A DNA stretch of 64,000 nucleotides from Nocardiopsis sp. YSL2 (GTDB lineage Bacteria; Actinomycetota; Actinomycetes; Streptosporangiales; Streptosporangiaceae), in NCBI RefSeq assembly GCF_030555055.1, contig NZ_JAMOAO010000001.1:5952001-6016000 (forward strand), in the 5' to 3' direction. Shown in pieces: positions 41,801 through 49,319 of this stretch (the stretch's first letter is position 1; the number at the start of each line of letters is the position of its first letter). The notes below the pieces were generated by a model. The model was not told where the DNA came from and did no database searches. It worked only from the letters and a program-made list of their open reading frames with translations. The position numbers and the translations under genes were made by a program.

Positions 41801-42839
41801 CGTCGATGACGACGGCGTTGCGGTAGCCGCCGCCGAGCAGGCGCGAGCCGACGGGCACCTCGCCGCCGTCGACGACGATGACGGTGTAGGGCTCCTCCCG
41901 GTTCGGGACGGCCGCGGGATCGTAGCGCGGGCGATCGGCCATGTCGTCGCCGATGAGCCGTTCCAGTTCCAGTGCGTTGGCGCCGAGCAGGCGCGCGGAT
42001 CCGGCGCCGTCGCGCGCGGAGTGGTGCTGGGTGTGCGGCAGCCACTTCGTCCACGCCCAGGCGGAGCGGGTCTCGTCCGAGGCGCACACGGCCACGCGCA
42101 TCTCGTCGTGGGCGTGGAAGACGGTGAGCTGGCCGACGAGGGCGCGGACCAGGGCGCGGCAGGCCTCGGTGTCGCCGCGCAGCGAGACCCGGGCGTAACC
42201 CCGCAGGTAGACCTGGACGGGCTGGTCCTCCACGGTGCCGTAGGCGCGGATGAACCGGCGCAGCGCGTGCGCGGTGAGGGGTTCGAGGTCCTCCACCGGT
42301 TTGGAGGCGACCGGGGAGATGGTCATGGCCATCGCCTGCTCTCCCACGCCGATCCGCACCTCGGCGAAGTCGGGGTCCTCGGCCCGACGCTCCCACAACC
42401 GGGAGGTCCGCACGACCGACCACAGGGCGTCGGGCTGCGGCGCCCGCCAGAGCATGGCGTCGCGCTGCTCGGTGACCACCTCGCGCAGCCGCGAGCGCAT
42501 CTGCCCGAGGTAGCGCAGGTAGTCGCGCCGGTCGTCGTTGAGTCTGCGCCTGCGCTCCAGTTGGGTGCGCAGGTACTGGCCCCCGAGCATCGCCACGGCG
42601 CCGACGAGCATCATGCCGCCCGCGACGTAGGGCATGAACGAGCCTCCGCCACCGCCGCCGGGGCGGATGAAGAGCATCATCATCGCCATCGAGGTCAGGG
42701 CCATCGGCAGGTACATGAAGATCGACGACATGCTCGACTGCGGTTCGGCCAGCTCGGGCGGCTCCTGGAGGGTGATCTCGCCCTGGGGCAGGTCGGGGCC
42801 GGGGCGGCGGGGCGGTCGGCGGACGAGGATCGTGCTCAC
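38874..42839 (-). CDS. eccC: EccC, FtsK/SpoIIIE-type ESX secretion ATPase
   Basis: This is a 1,321-residue core motor of the type VII system. Two membrane helices lie near the N-terminus (about residues 40-60 and 70-90), followed by three P-loop domains: Walker A GATGSGKS at 484-491, GGPQSGKS at about 832 and GDTETGKT at about 1119. The matching Walker B strands are LFVVVDEF, VFLVIDGW and LFLVIDDF. The acidic catalytic residue after the Walker B Asp is present only in the first (DE), as is usual for EccC, where domains 2 and 3 bind substrates. It is a single chain, not split as in ESX-1. I chose the GTG at 42839 because AAAGGAGG lies 10 bases in front; a further ATG frame upstream runs through that site. 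Confidence 0.96.
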   Translation of the reverse strand: MSTILVRRPPRRPGPDLPQGEITLQEPPELAEPQSSMSSIFMYLPMALTSMAMMMLFIRPGGGGGGSFMPYVAGGMMLVGAVAMLGGQYLRTQLERRRRLNDDRRDYLRYLGQMRSRLREVVTEQRDAMLWRAPQPDALWSVVRTSRLWERRAEDPDFAEVRIGVGEQAMAMTISPVASKPVEDLEPLTAHALRRFIRAYGTVEDQPVQVYLRGYARVSLRGDTEACRALVRALVGQLTVFHAHDEMRVAVCASDETRSAWAWTKWLPHTQHHSARDGAGSARLLGANALELERLIGDDMADRPRYDPAAVPNREEPYTVIVVDGGEVPVGSRLLGGGYRNAVVIDVADPMPPDDDPYTLSLRVEEDRLVALSQDHSGRAVETGLGRPDALSPTRATSLARLLAPYRVSMQVEVTEPLTTDFELTTLVGVPDLHAHDTERMWSELHPKNRLRVPIGITAEGAPLELDLKESALGGMGPHGMLIGATGSGKSELLRTLVLALAMTHSSETLNFVLVDFKGGATFIGLDGLRHTSALITNLADEAILVDRMQDALHGELIRRQELLRAAGNFSSVHEYERAREADPSMDPLPTLFVVVDEFSELLAAHRDFMDLFVMIGRLGRSLGVHLLLASQRLDEGRTHQLEGHLSYRIALRTFSAIESRGVLGVPDAHQLPSSPGNGYLKTDTETLIRFKAAYVSGAYRARPRTARRHTVGGEVVPFADAYVPLTAPEPEAPVEEETEENPDTLLAVALDRLHGRGPAAREVWLPPLDVPPLLDELLRMVGVRLPEGGLAWTDTGRLKVPLGMVDRPFEHTRLPLTADLTGAGGHVGIAGGPQSGKSTLLASLILGLSVLNTPAQVQFYGIDCGGGVLQTLGSLPHVGSVAARTDERRINRTIMEMHELITTRETFFAENGIDSMATYRRRRAAGEFADQPHGDVFLVIDGWGTIRQDLTDLVAPIVQLVQRGLNYGLHVVVASPRWADFNTGVRDLMGTRIELRLGDPVDSMVHMRVAQTVPRVPGRGITDDKYHFLTGLPRADGDADPVTLSVGVAELIERVRDAWDGPEAPPVRTLPRVLHAADLPAPELTPGGGLKVALGLESRRMQPFWHDFSATPHLIVVGDTETGKTTLLRHITNAIREHYGASTARVVLADQRRQLFDAVPKEMQLGYAVSADNVKEMMIAAAQAMKARLPGPDIEPERIRKRDWWTGPELFLVIDDFEMVSGSGPSPLSPLLPLLAQGAEIGMHVILVHAAGGFARASSDPVIRSLIDFNTPSIMLSCPPSEGMLFGNIRARKMPPGRALWISRRDPVEVQLAIAEGASE

Positions 42840-42914
42840 GGAGCGGGTGCCTCCTTTGGACGCGGTGACCGGAATGGGCCCTCGGGGGCCACCCGTTCCC
42901 ATAATGCCAAGCAA

Positions 42915-42942
42915 ACGCTATCGTTGCCACACGAGATCACAA
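42915..42942 (-). promoter_or_regulatory. Candidate eccC promoter
   Basis: On the minus strand, TTGTGA (42942-42937), a 16-base spacer and TAGCGT (42920-42915) place a transcript start about 70 bases before the eccC GTG. It lies in the 200-base divergent region shared with eccD. Confidence 0.4.
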
Positions 42943-42951
42943 CTGCAGGAG

Positions 42952-42995
42952 CCGTAACACACACACTTCCAATAGGATGTCACTCGGTGTTACGG
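42952..42995. promoter_or_regulatory. 9-bp inverted repeat between eccC and eccD
   Basis: CCGTAACAC (42952-42960) and GTGTTACGG (42987-42995) are perfect inverted copies, 26 bases apart. The right arm overlaps the candidate eccD -10 box. GTGTTACG also occurs at the candidate promoter of giant gene 2 (22651-22658). It could be a regulator site controlling both directions. Confidence 0.45.
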
Positions 42996-42996
42996 T
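42967..42996 (+). promoter_or_regulatory. Candidate eccD operon promoter
   Basis: TTCCAA (42967-42972), an 18-base spacer and TACGGT (42991-42996) show the same geometry as the candidate promoters of both giant genes. The predicted leader is about 37 bases. Confidence 0.45.
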
Positions 42997-43039
42997 CACT
43001 CACACTCCAGAACAAGTCGCCCGAATGGGTGGGAATCCG

Positions 43040-44440
43040 ATGAACGATCCTGCCGCCGCGGACCTGTGCCGCCTCCTCATCCGCGCCCCCAGCAGGTCCT
43101 TCGAGATCGCCGCACCGTCGGAGGTGCCCCTGTCCGAGCTGCTGCCGACCTTCGTGCTCTACGCCGAGGGCGACAACGGCGAGGACCTCGACGAGAGCGG
43201 GCTCGAACACGACGGCTGGGTGCTGCAACAGCTCGGCGACGAGCCGTTCGAGGAGGACGAGACCATCAGGTCGCTCGGCCTGTGCCACGGGGAGACGCTC
43301 TACCTGCGCCCCCGCCGGGACCAGCTCCCGCCCATCCACTTCGACGACCTCACCGACGGGGTCGCCACGGGCATGTCCGAGCGCCCCGACCGCTGGCGCC
43401 CCGCCTTCACCCGGGGCCTGCTGCAGTGCCTGGGCCTGCTGGTCCTGCTCACCTGCCTGGTGGTCCTGGCCACCGGCGGCCCCGGCGGGCTGACCGCGCT
43501 GACAGCCGCGTCCTCGGCGGTCCTGATGCTGCTGTCGGCGTGGGCGGCCTCCCGCGCGATGGGCGACCTGCCGGCGGCCACCGGACTCGCCGCGATGGCG
43601 ACCCTGTACATGGCCGTGGCCGGGGCCGCCGTCCCCACGGGCGAGCCGGGACTGGCGCTGCTCGGTGCGGTCCTGCTCACCGCGGCGATGTGCGCGGCCG
43701 GGGCGACGGTGCTGGGCCTGGCGGCCGTGGCCGGATCGGTGCCGTTCTTCACCGGGCTGTTCACCGTCGAGGTGCACGTCGTGCTGGGTGCCCTCTCGCT
43801 GATGTTCCTGCCGGGCGCCTCCGTGGCCGCCGTGGCGGGCCTGATCGCGCTGCTCGCCCTGCTCACCGGTACGTTCGCCCCGCAGTTGGCGTTCCGCATG
43901 GCCGGGCTGCGGCTGCCCCCGCTGCCCGCCAACCCCGAACAGCTCCAGGAGGGCATCGAGCCCTTCCCGGCGCGCGCCGTCCTGGACCGCGCGCACCTGG
44001 CCGACCGATTCCAGACCGCCCTGTACGCGTCGACGGGCGCGGTGCTCACCGTGTGCCTGGTCACGCTGGCCGTGTCGACCGGCTGGGTCGCGGCGACGAT
44101 GTGCGTCATCGTGTCCCTGGTCATGCTGCTGCAGACACGCGGCCTCGCGAGCGCCTGGCAGCGCGTGTCCATGGTCGCGCCGGCCTGGATCGGCCTGACC
44201 GCGCTCGCCCTGGACGGCGCCCTGGCGTCCTCCCCCCTGACGCGCTCGCTGACCCTGCTCGCGCTCCTGGCCGTCACCACGGTCCTGGCGCTCGTCTCGT
44301 GGTCGGTACCCGGGCGCCGGCAGCTGCCGCACTGGGGCAGGGCCGCCGAGATCATCCAGCTCCTGCTGTGCGTGGCGGTCTTCTCCCTCGTCCTGGCGGG
44401 CTTCGGCGCCTTCGGTGCCCTGCGCTCGATCGGCGGGTGA
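43040..44440 (+). CDS. eccD: EccD, ESX membrane channel protein
   Basis: This is a 466-residue protein with an N-terminal ubiquitin-like (YukD-type) domain of about 90 residues (LLIRAPSRSFEIAAPSEVPL through GETLYLRPRRD), a short basic linker and about eleven transmembrane helices to the C-terminus. EccD forms the bulk of the ESX inner-membrane complex with EccB and EccC. The ATG at 43040 follows a GTGGGA stretch; an ATG 15 bases earlier is possible. It is divergent from eccC and followed after one base by eccB, so they form one operon. Confidence 0.94.
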   Translation: MNDPAAADLCRLLIRAPSRSFEIAAPSEVPLSELLPTFVLYAEGDNGEDLDESGLEHDGWVLQQLGDEPFEEDETIRSLGLCHGETLYLRPRRDQLPPIHFDDLTDGVATGMSERPDRWRPAFTRGLLQCLGLLVLLTCLVVLATGGPGGLTALTAASSAVLMLLSAWAASRAMGDLPAATGLAAMATLYMAVAGAAVPTGEPGLALLGAVLLTAAMCAAGATVLGLAAVAGSVPFFTGLFTVEVHVVLGALSLMFLPGASVAAVAGLIALLALLTGTFAPQLAFRMAGLRLPPLPANPEQLQEGIEPFPARAVLDRAHLADRFQTALYASTGAVLTVCLVTLAVSTGWVAATMCVIVSLVMLLQTRGLASAWQRVSMVAPAWIGLTALALDGALASSPLTRSLTLLALLAVTTVLALVSWSVPGRRQLPHWGRAAEIIQLLLCVAVFSLVLAGFGAFGALRSIGG

Positions 44441-44441
44441 G

Positions 44442-45890
44442 ATGCAGTCACGTCGCGACCGTGTCATGGCGCACACGTTCACCGTGGGACGCCTGGGCAC
44501 GGCGATGCTGGAGGCCGACCCCGACGCGGTCGACGCTCCCATGCGCCGCACCCGGACAGGCACCTACGTCGGCATCGCCATCGCCGCGCTGGTGTGCGTC
44601 GGCTTCCTCGTCTTCGGCCTGATCTTCCCCGGAGGCGCCAGTACCTGGCGCCAGGAGGGCCGGTTGGTCATCGACAAGGAGAGCGGCGCCTCCTACCTGT
44701 ACTCCGACGGCACGCTGCGACCCGTCGCCAACTACGCCTCCGCCCGCCTGATCCAGGGCCCGGACGCGAACGTCTCGCTGGTGTCCGCGCGCTCCCTCGA
44801 GGGCGTGCCCGTGGGAGGGCCGGTCGGCATTCCCGGGGCTCCCGACGCACTGCCCGGCGCCGAGGCGCTCGCCTCCGCGGTCTGGCGCCTGTGCGCGCTG
44901 CCCGCGCAGGCAGACGAACGGCCCCGGACCGCACTGACCATCGGCACGGCACCCGAACCCTCGCCCCCGGACGACGGCGAGGCGGTCCTGGTCGCGGGCC
45001 CCGACGGCGACCGCCACCTGCTCTGGCGGGGTACCCGGCTGCGGCTGGACGAGGACGGCGGGGCCGTCCAGGCGCTCGGCTACGGAACCAGCCCCGCCTA
45101 CGAGGTCGCGGGCGCGTTCCTGGACGCCGTACCCACCGCGCCCGACCTCACCGCCCAGGAGGTGCCGCAGGCCGGAGCGGACGGCCCCTCGCTGGCGGGC
45201 GCCCCGCGCCGGGTCGGCCAGGTGTTCGCGGTGTCCACCCCCGACCGCCCGGACCAGCACTACCTGCTGACCCCGGACGGCCTGGCCCCCCTGACCCTCA
45301 CCCAGGCCCTGCTCCTGCTCGCCGACCCCGGCCACGGCGAGGCCGCCTACCCCGACACCGCTCCGGAGCCGATCGCGATCCCCGCCGGGGAGGCGCACGA
45401 CCACCTGGTGGCGGGCGGCGAGGCGGCCCCGGACGGGAACGCACGCACGCCCGACGCCCCGCCCGAGCTCCGGCCGGCCGGCGGCGAGGTCCCCTGCCTG
45501 CGGCTCGGCGACGGCGGTGACCTGTCCCTGACCATGGACGATCCCGGATCCGTCCAGGCCCTGCCCGTCCAGGAGGTCCCCGCCATCGCCCCCGGCTGCC
45601 CGACGCCCGACCTGATCGGCATCCCCTCCGGAGGCGGGTCCGTGGTGCGGGCCCGGCCGGTCGACGGCGCCACGAACACCCCCACCCACTACCTCGTCAC
45701 CGACGCCGCCGCCAAGTTCCCCGTGGCGGACACCGACGTCCTGGACGGGCTCGGCCTGACCGCCGGAGCGGCGGCGGAGGTGCCCACACCGCTGCTCCGT
45801 CTGATGCCCACCGGGCCGGTCCTGCACCCCGAGGCCGCCGCCCGTCCCCTCACACCCTCCGCACGGGCCGAGACCGCGGAGTGCCCCTGA
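44442..45890 (+). CDS. eccB: EccB, ESX membrane-anchored core protein
   Basis: This is a 482-residue protein starting MQSRRDRVMAHTFTVGRL, a start typical of EccB. One membrane helix (about residues 39-61) is followed by a large extracytoplasmic domain with the EccB repeats (for example GTLRPVANYASARLI, near the helix) and conserved Cys residues around 142, 347 and 377. The ATG lies one base after the eccD stop; the longer frame starting at 44415 lies inside eccD. EccB links the inner-membrane channel to the envelope side and to the mycosin. No EccE gene follows it here. Confidence 0.94.
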   Translation: MQSRRDRVMAHTFTVGRLGTAMLEADPDAVDAPMRRTRTGTYVGIAIAALVCVGFLVFGLIFPGGASTWRQEGRLVIDKESGASYLYSDGTLRPVANYASARLIQGPDANVSLVSARSLEGVPVGGPVGIPGAPDALPGAEALASAVWRLCALPAQADERPRTALTIGTAPEPSPPDDGEAVLVAGPDGDRHLLWRGTRLRLDEDGGAVQALGYGTSPAYEVAGAFLDAVPTAPDLTAQEVPQAGADGPSLAGAPRRVGQVFAVSTPDRPDQHYLLTPDGLAPLTLTQALLLLADPGHGEAAYPDTAPEPIAIPAGEAHDHLVAGGEAAPDGNARTPDAPPELRPAGGEVPCLRLGDGGDLSLTMDDPGSVQALPVQEVPAIAPGCPTPDLIGIPSGGGSVVRARPVDGATNTPTHYLVTDAAAKFPVADTDVLDGLGLTAGAAAEVPTPLLRLMPTGPVLHPEAAARPLTPSARAETAECP

Positions 45891-45970
45891 CCACCACGTG
45901 AATCCAACGCCGGGCCGCCCGCCGCCGAAGCGGTCGGCCGCGCCACACCGAGGAGCGAAGGAAGCAGCCC

Positions 45971-46306
45971 ATGCCGGATCCCAGGACACGCAACACAGAC
46001 GAGGCCAACCGACTCGCCAAGGAGGCGATGGACGAGGCCCACACCACCTGCAACAACGTCTACACCCAGGTCGACGGCACCCGTGACGTCCTGCGCTCCT
46101 CCTGGCACGGCGCCGCGGCCAACAAGTACAGCGAGGCCCTGGTCGGGTGGCTGGAGGAGCTGCGGCTCATCACCAACGACATGAACCGGATGATCGGCAC
46201 GTTCGGAGGCACCGTGAACGCGATGCACGCGACCGAGGACGCCAACCTCCTGGAGGGCTCCCGGTGGATGGCCGACCTCAACCCGAACCAGACCAGCGCG
46301 AACTGA
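45971..46306 (+). CDS. WXG100-family ESX protein (EsxA/B type)
   Basis: This is a 111-residue helical-hairpin protein. The turn motif is SSWHGAAANKY, with W45-H-G47 as the WxG, between two predicted helices. No signal peptide is present, as is usual for ESX substrates. It lies 80 bases after eccB, with GAGGAGCGAAGGA in front of the ATG. It probably forms a heterodimer with the next protein and is exported by EccC. A Trp-containing C-terminal segment (about residues 95-103) extends beyond the hairpin. Confidence 0.9.
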   Translation: MPDPRTRNTDEANRLAKEAMDEAHTTCNNVYTQVDGTRDVLRSSWHGAAANKYSEALVGWLEELRLITNDMNRMIGTFGGTVNAMHATEDANLLEGSRWMADLNPNQTSAN

Positions 46307-46313
46307 GACCCGG

Positions 46314-46333
46314 CGGCGGCCCGCGGGCCGCCG
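46314..46333 (+). other. Perfect palindrome between the two esx genes
   Basis: CGGCGGCCCGCGGGCCGCCG is self-complementary and lies 7 bases after the stop of the first esx gene. It may form a hairpin that limits or stabilises the transcript and so sets the ratio of the two partners. Confidence 0.35.
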
Positions 46334-46379
46334 GCCCGGGCCGACCACACCAGCCGACTCCCACGGAAGGGGAAGCCCC

Positions 46380-46676
46380 ATGGACGGATTCGACGTCAGC
46401 TACGGGTACGTCGACGAGGCGACGCAGGCCCTGCGGCGCCAGACCGACACCGTCGCGCGTGCCATCGAGAACCTGGACGCCCAGATGCAGCCCGTCAAGG
46501 CCGACCTCGAAGGCGCCACGGCCGACAACTACGACGCCAAGGTCCGCAGCTGGCGGATGAACGTCGAGGACATGCGCACCCTGCTGGGCAAGGCCGAGTT
46601 CGCGCTGAACACCATCCGCAACAACTACTCCGGCACCGACAGCCGCGAGGCGATGGAGTGGGCGTCGCTGATGTAG
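46380..46676 (+). CDS. WXG100-size ESX partner with YxxxD export motif
   Basis: This is a 98-residue helical-hairpin protein paired with the upstream WXG100 gene. The turn has L43-E-G45 instead of WxG. The C-terminal tail has Y83-S-G-T-D87, matching the general type VII export signal YxxxD/E right after the second helix. In known pairs one partner carries this motif and binds EccC. The GGAAGGGGAAG stretch before the ATG is a good ribosome binding site. The next gene is 156 bases away, beyond a strong hairpin. Confidence 0.88.
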   Translation: MDGFDVSYGYVDEATQALRRQTDTVARAIENLDAQMQPVKADLEGATADNYDAKVRSWRMNVEDMRTLLGKAEFALNTIRNNYSGTDSREAMEWASLM

Positions 46677-46707
46677 CCGCGCCCGCCGCACCCCGTGGCG
46701 ACGAGCC

Positions 46708-46740
46708 CCGGGGCGGGCGGTCCCCCTCCGCCCGCCCCGG
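46708..46740 (+). terminator. Terminator hairpin after the esx pair
   Basis: A 13-base perfect stem (46708-46720 with 46728-46740, CCGGGGCGGGCGG type) and a 7-base loop follow the second esx gene by about 30 bases. It probably ends or attenuates the eccD-eccB-esx transcript. Confidence 0.7.
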
Positions 46741-46832
46741 CCCCGCACGACGCGGTCGCCGCCCGAATCCCGCCTCCCTGTGTCCCGTGACACCGAACGA
46801 GCCCGCTGACAGCACGCGCCCGAGGAGCCCCC

Positions 46833-49259
46833 GTGTCCGAGCCGTCCGAACCCCTGGACTTCCGCGCCGCCCTCCTGGGCTCCGTGCCGCCTCAGGAGGA
46901 GGACGCGGCCGTCGTGCGGGACGCCGTCCTGTACACCTCCGGGGAGGAGCAGCCCGCGCAGGCGGAGGAGGAGGCCTTCCGCCTGGCCGCTCAGGGACGG
47001 CCCGAGGGCACGGCGCCGCACGGTGGGGGCGGACCGCTCACCATCGACCCGGCGACGGGCCTGATCAGCATCCTCAACGGTTCGCGCCACGGCTCGGTCA
47101 CGGTCGATCCGCGAACGGAACACGTGGTCATCGACCCGGCGGGGACCGAGGTCGACGTGGACGAGGGCACCGGCCGGATCACCCTCCGGACCGGGGGTTC
47201 GGACGTGCCCACCGAGTCGTCCGCGGTCCTGGAGCGCGACGCCCCGGCGGAGCCGCCCGTGGTGGCCGAGCGCGTCCGCGTCCAGACGCCCGCCGAAGGC
47301 GACGTCTCCTCCCCTCCGGACGGTTCCGGGGACACGGTGTTCGCCCGCCTCAACGAGGACGCACGGGTTCGCACCGAGGCGTCGGTCCCGGCGGAGCACC
47401 TGGCCGCCCTGCGGCCCACCGTCCCGGCCGAACCGGCGGTGGCGCGAAGCGAGTCGCCCATGGCGGCCGGCACCGAGTCGGAGGGCGACGGCCGGACCGA
47501 GGGGGACGATCGGAACGGCGAGGACAGCGAGAGCGACGGCTCCGCCACGGTCACGATCGATCCGGAGACCGGATCCATCACCGTCCTCACCCAGACCCCG
47601 GACGAGGAGTCCGACGACACCCCGGAGGTCGAGGAGTCGCCCGAGGAGGGCACGGAGAGCGAAGGATCCGCGGAGATCACCGTGGACCCCGAGACCGGCG
47701 TCATCACCATCGAGGCCGGCGACCTGCGGATCGAGATCGACCCGCAGACCGACACGATCACCGTCGACCCCGGGGACGGCGTGGTCGGGATCGACCCCGA
47801 GACCGGGGTCATCACGATCGAGGAGCCCGTCGGCGACCCGACCGGCGACGAGAGCGACCCGGCGCACGCCGGTGACGGGACACCCGGCGGGGAGAGCCCC
47901 TCCGACGGGGACAGGGACCGCCCGGGCGAAGACGACCGGTCCGCGAACCACCCCGACGGGCGTCCCGAGCCCTGGAGCCCCGGCTCGTCCGACCCCACCG
48001 GGCGCCAGCCCGCCCAGACCCCGGCACCGTTCCAGCCAGGCCAGCCGCTCACGCCCGTGCAGCCCTCCCAGCCCGCCACGGGACACGAGGCGGTGAAGTC
48101 CACCGAGGAGGATCCGGCCAGCGGCTCCGGGGACGACGCTCTGCCGGGCTCGGACATCTCCCTCGCCCCCGTCGAGTCGGTCCCCGTCACCGAGGGGCCG
48201 GTGGGCAGCGGTCCCAGGAACGAACCGGCCCCCGAACCCGCCTCCACCCCCACTCCGGTCGAATCGGTTCCCGTCACCGCGGGGCCGGTCTCGTCCGGTG
48301 GCGGGGGAACCGGCGAGGAGCCGGTAGCGCACGAATCGGGGGGCGGCGACCGAACCGGGGAGCGGACGGAGGTGCCGCACTTCGCGGCCACGACCGACGG
48401 CCCCGACGACCCACTCGTCGGCGGGGCTCTGGAGGACGATCAGCAGTTCCACCGCCTTGAACCCACGACGCTCAACCCGTCCGGGGTCACGACCGGACCG
48501 TGGCCCGCGCAGGGGGCCGGGAACCCGCCCGTGCAGTCCGACGGCTCGGGGGAGGAGGACGAAGGCGAGGGAAACGGCGGTGGGGACGAGGAGAACGAGG
48601 AGGAGCCCGGGAACGGAGGCGACGAGGAAGCGGAGGAGGGCGAAGGCGAGAACGAGGGCAGCGGAGACCCGGAAGGCGACGGCGAGGACAGCGGCAACAC
48701 CGAAGGCGACGACGGGGCTCCGGGCGACGGGGAAGGCGGAGGCGAGGGCACGGAGGACGACGAGGGAGGCAACGGGGGCGGAAACGGAGACGGGACCGGC
48801 GGCGGAGGCGACGACGTCACCGCGATCGACTTCGAGCGGGTCAAGCAGTTCCACAAGGACTTCCTCCTGCCCCTCCAGGAGAGGGTGAGCCAAGAGGTCA
48901 CCCGTTTCTCCGCCTACGCGGGGGAACCCGAAGGCCACTTCATCCTCATCGGGAACGGCGCCCACCTGCCCATCTCCGACACCCTGGCCACCGAGATCGA
49001 CACGTCCCTGACCACACTGCACGGGATCATGGCGGACCTGGAGTCGGAACTCATCGTGGTCTCCGACCGGCTGCACGAGAACCTCAACGTGTTCATCAAC
49101 CTCGAGGACGACCAGGACCTCACCGCACAGGAGCTGCTGTCGATCCTCGGCGAACCCTCGGTGTCTGCGGGCTCCGGAGGCGGGGGCAGCGGAAACCCGT
49201 ACGGGGGACCCGTTCCGGACGAGGACGAGGACACAGGCGAAGACGGGGACGAGGACTGA
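46833..49259 (+). CDS. Large acidic protein with DPxTG repeats, probable ESX substrate or accessory
   Basis: This is an 808-residue protein starting at a GTG with GAGGAG in front. There is no signal peptide or membrane helix. Residues about 65-335 contain many copies of a short beta-type repeat, D-P-(E/A/R/Q)-T-(G/D/E)-x-I-(T/S), as in DPETGVITIE. The centre is disordered (Pro/Ser/Thr, then a very acidic Gly/Glu/Asp tract at about 570-655). The C-terminal 120 residues are helical (VKQFHKDFLLPLQERVSQEV, then LHGIMADLESELIVVSDRL) and resemble a WXG100/LXG-type hairpin. Position between the esx pair and other ESX genes suggests a secreted or surface protein. I do not recognise a named family. 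Confidence 0.75.
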   Translation: MSEPSEPLDFRAALLGSVPPQEEDAAVVRDAVLYTSGEEQPAQAEEEAFRLAAQGRPEGTAPHGGGGPLTIDPATGLISILNGSRHGSVTVDPRTEHVVIDPAGTEVDVDEGTGRITLRTGGSDVPTESSAVLERDAPAEPPVVAERVRVQTPAEGDVSSPPDGSGDTVFARLNEDARVRTEASVPAEHLAALRPTVPAEPAVARSESPMAAGTESEGDGRTEGDDRNGEDSESDGSATVTIDPETGSITVLTQTPDEESDDTPEVEESPEEGTESEGSAEITVDPETGVITIEAGDLRIEIDPQTDTITVDPGDGVVGIDPETGVITIEEPVGDPTGDESDPAHAGDGTPGGESPSDGDRDRPGEDDRSANHPDGRPEPWSPGSSDPTGRQPAQTPAPFQPGQPLTPVQPSQPATGHEAVKSTEEDPASGSGDDALPGSDISLAPVESVPVTEGPVGSGPRNEPAPEPASTPTPVESVPVTAGPVSSGGGGTGEEPVAHESGGGDRTGERTEVPHFAATTDGPDDPLVGGALEDDQQFHRLEPTTLNPSGVTTGPWPAQGAGNPPVQSDGSGEEDEGEGNGGGDEENEEEPGNGGDEEAEEGEGENEGSGDPEGDGEDSGNTEGDDGAPGDGEGGGEGTEDDEGGNGGGNGDGTGGGGDDVTAIDFERVKQFHKDFLLPLQERVSQEVTRFSAYAGEPEGHFILIGNGAHLPISDTLATEIDTSLTTLHGIMADLESELIVVSDRLHENLNVFINLEDDQDLTAQELLSILGEPSVSAGSGGGGSGNPYGGPVPDEDEDTGEDGDED

Positions 49260-49319
49260 CCGGGCCGCGTCCGGGCCGCGAGTGCACGTTGACCGACACA
49301 GAGGAGGAGTGACAAGCCA

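Noticed and set aside
37621-42930. 1,769-codon minus-strand frame covering mycP and eccC
   Set aside because: It is an antisense and out-of-frame shadow in very GC-rich DNA. It is Arg/Pro/His-rich with no motif, while mycP and eccC explain both strands.
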